From NCBI GenBank assembly GCA_025093985.1, contig JACAAK010000011.1, forward strand, positions 558,001 through 622,000: 64,000 bases of DNA, read 5' to 3'. Position numbers and translations under genes: made by a program. The notes beneath the pieces are model-generated. The model saw only the letters and a list, made by a program, of their open reading frames with translations, made no database searches and was not told where the DNA came from. Positions within the stretch are counted from its first letter, which is position 1. The number at the start of each line of letters is the position of its first letter. Origin of the DNA: Calvatia gigantea (Eukaryota > Basidiomycota > Agaricomycetes > Agaricales > Lycoperdaceae). Of this stretch, positions 56,223 to 64,000 are shown piece by piece.

Positions 56223-57619
56223 CTGCAGGATTGTCCATCCGCGGAAAAATGCCGGCCTAGTAGGCAGTACGTTGACTCTGCGAATTATACTGGTATAAGC
56301 AATCGACCTTGCTGGTCTGGCGACTCTTCGGAAGCAACAAGCTTGAGGTCACTCCCAGGTCACATTGCGGCTTTGGCCAGAAGAGTATAGCCAGATCTGT
56401 TTCTTGTTGCCAAGCGAGCGCAATACAATCGGAAGAGCTCCTGGGCTTGATTTAACGTACGTTGGCGATACTGGCCCGGTTTTCTAAGAGAAGGAAAGGG
56501 AAGCCTTTCCCATAGGAGATTCCCCGGCACAGAGAAAGCTACATTAAGGACGTGTGAATAAGCGTGTGACTTGTAAACACAATGTTTCAGCAGCTGTCGC
56601 TCCTGGAAACTTGGTCAATCATCTGTTTTCTGCACAATAACTCGATATATTCTACCGAAATGCTGCTCGCGCTCTCCCATGCTTCAGCCTTTCTCTTCAA
56701 TTTCCAATACCCCACCTCATGTTTACCCGGAATCTAAAAATAAATGGCTCGCCCCACCGACCACGCGGCCATCGCAAAAGAAAATCTGAAATTGATGCTC
56801 GGAAAATATTGTCAACAGCTGCGCGGCTGTCAAGAGTCGCCAGAACAGTGTATCAGTACATGTAACAAGCCTGTGGAGATTTACCGAGAACACATGACGG
56901 TTTACCTCCATGGATAGGTATCTGTCCCATGTATTCCAAAGGAGATAGGGTGATGGGCTCAAGATGCCAGAGGCATTCTGAGCGTCTGCTGAATGACTTC
57001 CGGTCGTAGTCGTCGTTTTTCCAGTGAAACTCCAGGAGTAATTCCTGAAGATCCCATTGAACCATTTGTTTCCATAACGCACAAGAAGCTGGGTTCAATT
57101 ATTGGATGCCTTGCTTATTGTTTAAGTCATTTTCAAAAACAAGTGTCATCCACGTCCAATTGGTGGTTGTGTACAGTTGAGGATGTTTTACGGCGTGTGG
57201 TGTGGTATCAGTCCATTGCCTGAAAGGGAATGAGGGAACGCTCTTCAGTTCTTATCGCCGTGGTTCCGTTCAAACAACACCAGTGGAATCACTGGGGTTC
57301 TTGAGCTGCAAACCTTCGCGTCATAAGACCGCTCAATGGATCTCCTTCCAAAATGGGGTCGGTTCTGGCCGTCGTCCAATGGCCTGACCGAACCCGAGGT
57401 ACTGTCTCTGATCCAATCTCTGAACAGCCCTTTTTGCTTTGTGGAAGCGACACAAGCTAGTGCGGGGCCCCACCCCCTTTTCAAACGGTTACGTGGGAAT
57501 GCGGCTGGATTGGTTCAGGCTCCACGGCGGGACCAAATGTCAGTGTTTTCTACGGGAAAACAATTGACTTTGCCGACGGGTCCATTCAATTCCTACTTCC
57601 CTCGATTAAGGGTACACAT
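56223..57619. other. interval between GH7 and PL26 genes
   Basis: It contains the GH7 upstream region and the PL26 3' flank. Minus-strand frames at 56723-57098 have no recognisable domain. Nothing else seen. Confidence 0.4.
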
Positions 57620-60600
57620 CTACAAACAGAATATCTTTTTCCATTTTTTACCACCTGGCTGTCCTTTCCTGAATTTTGTTGAATGTGCTGATCTCCTGTC
57701 GGAATCGGCGATGGTTGTTTCGTCCCCGTCGGTCGTAGTATCACTGAAGTTATTCGGCGCCAGATTAGGTGCAATAGCAAGCACAGCATATTCCGAAAGT
57801 GAGAGATGGGCAACATCGTTCGTAGCCAAGTTTTGAATCTGGAAGAAGTCGTCGGAATGACTTCGACGCCAACGCCGAGGTAATTACGCACCTCCATGAT
57901 GGGATTTAACACATCTGTTCCTCCGACTGGTACAGCAGGTGGATAAACACCGGTACTATTCGTATTCAAAAAGTTCCATGCCGCTTGTTGAAGAGCCGGT
58001 TGGTTCAAGCGTTGACCAGCGTAGGCTTGGAGCTTGGCATAAAGCTTGGAAACGCGACGTGTCAGGTGGTATGTTTAAAGGACCTCGGAACGCGTAAACG
58101 GACCTGCTGGAATCCTCCACTCGAAAAAGACTTCCCATATCTTGCGATTTTACTATGACCACGGTGTCAGCACGTGGTAAAACGGAGAAACTTGTTTCTT
58201 CTTACTCGGCATTTGAGGCATTGAACAGCCGACAGAAGTCCAACCACGCCGCATCAAATTCTGGTACATCATCACGGATTGCGGAGATATCCATAGCCTC
58301 CATAAGAAATTCTCCGCCCCCAAACAACATCATAAGATGATATCTAGGGAAGCAGCGTATGATCCTCAGTTTTACAGATGAAGATACGAGAAAAGCAGAA
58401 ACCTACGAGCCACCGCCTTCACCACCTTCATCTACCATGTGTGCTGTGTCTGAGTTCCATCCTACAGCTGCCCCGTTCCCTGTGAAGAGCCCGAATTTAA
58501 AGCCGCCAACATCCCTCTATAAATTTAGTAAATATCCCCTTAATGTCCAAGTTGGCACATCCTCACCATGCCAATCTTTATTCTCTCCAACCAGTGGTCA
58601 TCCATCTGCACAGATATATTAGATTCAGCCCTAACCAACCGTCCATATTACGGTGAATGAACACGAGGACGTACAGTTCTCTCCCATTTCGTGAACCAAT
58701 TTCCTGCCAACGCTGTCCAGTCCGGCCCGATCCGCAGACGGCCGGGCCCCTCAGGTGGTGGAGGCGGGAAGACCTTGCGCAACGGCTCCCAGACCATGAT
58801 CGTCTGATCGACTTGAAGCATCGCGTCCATAATGTCTCCCATCAACTCGTCCGCTATAATACTCGTCAAGATAACGCAGCATCAAAAACAATAAAAAACG
58901 CACTGGTAAGATAATAAAAGGGTCTCCTCAACCAACTCCCAGCAACTCTAGCCTCCTTGGCGCCGTCGCCCCAATGGCTAACATTATGCCTTCCCCCAAG
59001 TCCAGCGAAAGGGCCGGTGTGGTGCGTATCGGTTTCGGAGATGTGACGTGTCAATGCAGATGCAATACGGAAGATGTCTGCACGGCCCGTCCGGAGGAAG
59101 GAGAACCATAACCAGAGGTCGGTACCTACATTTTCGCAAATAGGTTCAGACTAGGCGCAAAGGGGGAATATCGGATACGACGTGCCCAGTTCACCATTAT
59201 CCCAAGCGAAGCCGCCAACGTCATATCGCCATTCGTGTCTTGTCTGGTCGTACGTGTGCATAACATCACCATAGTTCCAGAACCCATAGAATTGCCTTTG
59301 GTCGATATCCTTTTGGGGTGTGACACGCCAAGCTTTTAAGTTATGAACGTTTCGAAGTCGGCATTTTTAAGCTGACCTTAACATAGAAGTCGAGAAGATC
59401 GTTCTTGCGCTTCTCGATCGCAGCTGCACCGCTTCTTGTTGTGTTGGGCACATTCCATCTGCCGCCGAACAGCTTCTTGGATACATAAAACTCGGGTGTT
59501 GCAACAAGTTGAGGTACACGTGTCTATGGTGTTTTGATTCATGGACCACTTGCACCAAAAAGAAAGACGGCTTACATCAACGTCAGCAAGCTTGGCCAGG
59601 TCAGCACGACTCGGGGTGTTTGGGAAGAGTTGTAAAGTTATTTCGTATGACCGCCCAATGCCTATTGGTGTTGGGTCCGGATCACCTACGTCTTCATATG
59701 CGAGGTCAAGCTTGAAAATGTGTCAAAACTGAGATGGGAATGGGATATCGCGGAGACCAACCCCATGAGGAACAGTATCATAATGTCTCATATCCATCGC
59801 TGGAGCCTGAGCCACGAAAATTATCAATACTATCAAACGGAAACTGGCAGCTGAGCCTATACCTGGGGACTCCAAGCCCAAAGCGTCACATCCGCTTTGT
59901 CAGTAGCAGCATTCCTGATATCCAAGCTCCTCGGGGCGCCTTGCCAGAAATCTCGCAGTCCGAAAGCCACTCCACCACCGGTAGCACCCCCTACGTATCC
60001 CAGCCCAGCTGCTCTACTACCATGACCTGCATGGTCGACCCAGCTAGCCTTTGTACTCGCGTTAGTACGCTTACGGATTAAGAAGTGCGACGGAGACAGC
60101 TGGTCCAGGGAGTAATCCGACCAAACCTATACAGAAAAGAGAATCAGGGCGACGTCCCATGCGACTGAGGAGAACCACAAACGGCCAAGTCATTCAATCC
60201 TGCGGTCACTGTCGACGGCCAAGTGTTTAAAGGTGGTGTCGGGGTTCCGTTGAATTGGGCGTCAAGAACAGGAGCAGTAGCGTCTCGACGGAGACCCGAG
60301 ACAACCCGTACTGGTTCACCCCAAACGCCTGAAATATTTCATTCTTTGAAAGTCAAGCATGTTAAGGTAAGAAAGCTTCCGCACCTGCCACTCCGGTGTT
60401 CGGCGCATCGGGCTTTGAAGCCGCCGCATTTGGGAAGGGAGAAGAGAGGAAACGAACGTGCCGATCATACAGCTGATCCGAAAGAGGTGTTGAGAAGCTT
60501 AATCCAAGTCCCTTGATGAAGTCCTTGGTTTGGTCTCCGTCGTAAACAAAGAAATGGACTATGCGCAGTGCGGTGGCCCCGGCCGAGACATAAAAGCGTA

Positions 60601-61395
60601 GGGTAAACGGAAGGAAGTCACCATGGTCACCGCCTGATGTTGTAGTGTATTTTCCCGTCACCTGGCATTTGGCTTAGAGTGATTTGAAAACTTACTCAGA
60701 TAAAATTTACCTTGATCACAGCTCGCACAGGTCCGTGTTGCTCGACCTGAACTACTCTCAATTTTTCCAGCCATTCTTTGAACCTCGGGTAATTGTGTAG
60801 TGCCGTTTTGAATGAGGGTAAGGTCAGGATCTGGTGCATTCTGGACTTGAAGAATGAGCGAAACGTTTTGGACTAATGATTTGCCATTTAGCGCCACCGA
60901 AGATAATAAAACCTGTGGAACCAGGCGCGTTGAAACGAACTACGGCATAGACGATTTAAAATAACGAACATGGACCACGAGGCGAAGGCATTTACCTGAG
61001 AAACTCCCTGTAGAGACCGTAACTGCGTCACCGTCATGCAAAACTGAGACCGGTGAAGCCGGCTCGACCGGTGTTCCCGGACGAACAGTGAATTTTTGTG
61101 AGTTTGTGCCCACATTTGCTGGGAGGGTATGTCCAGACCACTTGAGGCTACCATCCGGCCAACTAAATAAACATTATTTTGGATCCTTGGGCAACAGTTT
61201 CCCATAATACACGCACTATGCAAGAGGCCAGCTCTGAAGCGGAAGCCTGGTTGATGTACCAGATACTTCGAGCCTAAATGGGGTAGTGCGATCGACCTGT
61301 CCTTGGGACCAAGGTATCCCAAATGATGTTCCAGAAGGCGTAAATGCTGGAGGAGCTCCATCAAGCCAATGTATGTCGGCGCTGGCTGAAGACAT
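57620..61395 (-). CDS. PL26-type exo-rhamnogalacturonan lyase (PcRGLX-like)
   Basis: Many short introns. From ATG 61395: HWLDGAPPAFTPSGTSFGIP, WSQGQVDRTTPFRLEVSG, RLPLQSWPLAY spliced to WPDGSLKWSGHTLPANVG, the N-terminal beta-domain motif of PcRGLX/YetA-like proteins. Later exons give TSGGDHGDFLPFTLRFYVSA, a YDVGGFAWDNGELGTSYPIF core, SFLRTGRADIFRIASALTRH, GPFAGLGGRHNVSHWGDGAK and the C-terminus NDVAHLSLSEYAVLAIAPNL ending at 57620 (a 53-nt intron, GTGCGT..TTCCAG, precedes it). The characterised relative removes unsaturated galacturonosyl-rhamnose from the reducing end of rhamnogalacturonan I by beta-elimination. No signal peptide is seen, in line with an intracellular enzyme. Exact exon ends were checked only in part. 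Confidence 0.8.
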
Positions 61396-62501
61396 TCTGA
61401 AACTCGACGGCTGGTTATTTGGGATTTGGAATGCTCCATATATTGTGCTTCAAAGATCATGTGTCCCAGCTTGAGGTAGTGGTTGTGGGATCAGAAGGTA
61501 TACTCTGAGTAATAATAAGCGGTCCGCCCAATAGTGGTGCCATATGGCCTACGACGCGTGAATGTGACCAAAGTTGAGGGGAGCAAGACTATTTTGGTTG
61601 CGCGGGGTTGAGCTCATGCATAAGTGCTGTCGACAACTTTCCTGATATAATGGAGGCCGAAGAGTGAATGAGAAAGGTAGGTGACAATACCTGCAATGTG
61701 AAGCTAGCTTGAGAGATGGACAGGTCAGAACTAGCTGTCGGTGAGCTGCGTCGGGAGCGAGAATGGCGGCCCGTTTTTCCCGAACTTCACCAGAGCATGT
61801 GAACAGAGGCCACAGAGCCCCTGCTCCTCCTCGCTATTGCCATCAAAGATGTGACCAAACTCTAAAGAGTCGCCTCCCACAAGAAACATTATAGTTCCGA
61901 AAATACTTCACTGGACTGGATGAAGAATGGATTCTATTTTTAATCAAAGGCTGCCATCTTGACCTATGAATTTTCTACCTCTGCATCTGAGGCTTATGGG
62001 CTTAACAGCCTTAACATGATATGCCAGGGAAGCAAGAGAAGATCGGTGCATATATAGCAGCTTACTTCTTCTGGCCAACCCTAATACTGCCGATTAACAC
62101 TGAACTATGAAAGGCAACCTATGCAGCGAGAACCTCCCGAATTTAGTACCAAGAGTCGGGTGTGTGCGGTCCGGATCATTGGGGCTTGATGCCGACGTTG
62201 GTAAGTCCTAAAAGGCTGAGTTGTTTTGGTGTTTTACGGCTAAATTGTACCTTAAATCCAGGTCTGGAAATTGCTAAAATGAGCCTAAGAAGAAAAGTCC
62301 AAGTCCAGGGGAAGGAGAAAGACCAAAAACCATACAGACACGCAAGCGTTAGACGCCATGAGCTTAAAGTGAAGCTAATCAATGACGAAAGACGGGCCGA
62401 GGCGGACCATCGACCTGACGGACCGGCTCTGACATTTCAGCCTCTCGCTTGAAATACCACGACCAGAAATACATGAGAGACCCCCGCCGTCGCCTTCGGT
62501 T
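61396..62501. other. intergenic interval
   Basis: About 1.1 kb between the PL26 start (-) and the ATG27-like gene (+), so a divergent promoter. It may also hold the unseen first exon(s) of the latter. Confidence 0.4.
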
Positions 62502-63353
62502 ATGCATGAGGAATGCCCCGCCAATTATCGCCATACATATTCCAACATTACTCACCAACTGACCTATAATCTTTGCCCCCTTTTCTTGCAACACCAGGCA
62601 CTCAAGCACGAAGTAGATGAGGAAACACCCCCAACGCACACAAAATATGTCTACGACATAGCTCTAGGAAGAGGCATTAGGAAGGACGGAACACTACCTG
62701 CCGATCTTCAAGTGAGAATCGTTTTGTCATGCTCCTTGTCCACTGATATCGTCGTCGAAGTGTGCCGGCAACTCGTTCATTTGTTTGACAGTCGTTAATA
62801 CGCGGCCAAATCACCCTTCCGAACCTCCCAGAATACTTCAAGTTGTCACGGTAGCAACTGAGGACGTTCGCCCCAAATTCCGTCTAACCCATACAACAAC
62901 CGGACTCGATTTAGTGGAGACCCACCTTCAACTCACGGTGCATGGTTTACAGTACCAGGGACGGAAGCAAAAAGCTGTTTTCCACATGTTTTGCGACGAA
63001 GTAAGTCTGTTCGGAAAACCACGTTTCCCACACTCATGCCAGCTTAGACAACCGCACCTTCAGAGCTCGAGTTCCTATACCGATGGAACGGCACCCACGC
63101 CTTCAAATGGAGGTCGAGTCAGGCTTGTCCCGAAGTCACCCCCAACCCGAACAACCCAGAACCAGGACCAGATGGAAGCGGTGACACTGGAGAAGATCTG
63201 CCACCACCAGATCCAGAGCCGGAAACGGACGATTCCACCAGGTCTTCAATATCACAGTGGCACATTGTGTTTGCCATTATCATGTTTGTCTGCTCTCGTT
63301 TCACGTCCTCGTTTTCTGATGCTCAACAAAATCAGACTTTTGGCCGTGTTTAG
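62502..63353 (+). CDS. ATG27/mannose-6-phosphate-receptor-homology-like membrane protein
   Basis: Three exons (62502-62711, 62761-63000, 63048-63353; introns 49 and 47 nt) join to 251 aa. Segments TYNLCPLFLQ, RKDGTLPADLQ, CAGNSFICLTVVNTRPNHP, AVFHMFCDE and EFLYRWNGTHAFKWRSSQAC follow the order of the ATG27/MRH lumenal domain: paired cysteines, Q-C-x(6-7)-C-L/M-T and a late W..AC. An acidic Pro-rich stalk (GSGDTGEDLPPPDPEPETDD) leads to a likely membrane segment (WHIVFAIIMFV) and a short tail. The family works in Golgi/endosome sorting and Atg9 traffic. The signal peptide is not visible, so an upstream exon is probably missing from this model. Confidence 0.5.
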
Positions 63354-64000
63354 AAAATGGTCGATACGACAGAAGTACTTCCATCGTCCACGAAACCGCC
63401 TTCCAGTCGGGCGGCGCTACCATCCTCAAGAGAACGGGTTGTTGCTGGAGGAGTTTGGGTCTGGTAGAGGCCTCCAGTACGTTCAACCTGACCCTATACC
63501 TCACAGATACACGAAGTGATGGAATTTTAATCCGTCAAAGCATTTACATTGAGATAAAACACCCTTGAGGTTCTGCCTGATTCCTGAGTGACGAGAGTAA
63601 CAGATATTGCAATCAGATTCCGTCGTGTGGATCGAAAGCAGGGAAGAAAGGATCCAGGAGCCAGGTTACCGGGCGAACGTGCAGAAGCTCGCGTTTGCTG
63701 ACTAAATGAACCGTCTCTTGGTGGAAACGACCTGAGTTAATAAAATACAACGATGGATAGTACTAATATCTTTAGATCCTACAGAGGAATGGAAGAACCC
63801 AGGAGAAAGTTTGTTAAACCTACAAAGTTGCGGAAGGTGACCCTCCTAGCAAGGGCACCGTGCTAACGTCCAATAACCTCAATAGCTCCTTCCTTCGCAG
63901 CTGACTTTCCAGATGCTCTGGCTGAGCAAATGAAGCTCGAAATAAGACCGGAGATAAAGATAGCTTGTTCTGGGATGGCGGTAATGAGTGCTCCTGACGG
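63354..64000. other. window end, no feature recognised
   Basis: Short frames only (e.g. DPTEEWKNPGESLLNLQSC near 63776-63832); possibly part of a gene continuing past the window. Confidence 0.3.

Noticed and set aside
54646..56298. Plus-strand ORFs of 271 and 241 codons across the cellulase locus
   Set aside because: Shadows of the GC-rich third positions of the GH7 gene; Gly/Val-rich with no domain.
57336..57836. 166-codon plus-strand ORF
   Set aside because: Partly antisense to the last exon of the PL26-type gene, with no recognisable domain.
1..64000. CRISPR arrays, operons, ribosome binding sites or other prokaryotic features
   Set aside because: The sequence is eukaryotic with spliceosomal introns; no regularly spaced short repeats were seen.

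Overview
The window looks like a nuclear contig of an Agaricomycete (mushroom-forming basidiomycete). The pointers are genes split by 47-85 nt GT..AG introns, a GH7 cellobiohydrolase with a C-terminal CBM1, F-box/LRR-like genes with the N-terminal layout usual in mushrooms, a NACHT-type STAND ATPase relic, a DUF6533 seven-transmembrane protein, a GT61 glycosyltransferase and a Ty1/copia element. Single long ORFs are the exception; most gene models here were rebuilt by joining exons by eye.

Layout, left to right. 0.2-5 kb: a 2OG-Fe(II) oxygenase-like gene (-) and an intact 8-exon amidase (+) sharing a divergent promoter. 5.3-7.1 kb: a DUF6533 membrane protein. 9.5-10.1 kb: a 649-bp non-autonomous hAT-like transposon with 18-bp terminal inverted repeats and a perfect 8-bp target duplication. 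10.4-16.6 kb: two diverged tandem units, each with a decayed F-box gene, plus a gene of unknown function whose 3' end was copied along. 17.3-20 kb: a GT61 glycosyltransferase. 21-23.5 kb: an APH-type kinase/phosphotransferase. 23.5-27.3 kb: almost nothing recognisable. 27.3-29.2 kb: a broken NACHT gene. 29.9-32.7 kb: an intact F-box gene and the small general transcription factor TFIIA-gamma (TOA2). 33.3-35.4 kb: a second, frameshifted copy of the amidase in the opposite orientation. 36.2-38.6 kb: a rhodanese-domain protein. 38.2-43.3 kb: a very recent 2.58-kb direct tandem duplication that copied the 5' part of the rhodanese gene and an F-box pseudogene. 43.2-44.7 kb: a further decayed F-box gene. 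45.3-51.7 kb: a copia retrotransposon with an open 1925-codon gag-pol frame and a complete 5' LTR, but only about 27 bp of 3' LTR. 54.5-61.4 kb: a biomass-degradation pair, GH7 cellobiohydrolase and PL26-type exo-rhamnogalacturonan lyase, both on the minus strand. 62.5-63.4 kb: an ATG27/MRH-like membrane protein.

Housekeeping genes (TOA2, ATG27-like, GT61) sit between lineage-expanded families (F-box, NACHT, amidase, DUF6533, APH) that show duplication and decay. I saw no convincing evidence of a wholly new biological system. The most unusual observations are the hAT-like element, the fresh tandem duplication with a readable junction, the amidase gene/pseudogene pair, the one-LTR copia element with paired Cys/His motifs instead of a zinc knuckle, and an oxygenase whose metal-binding HxD appears as HxA.
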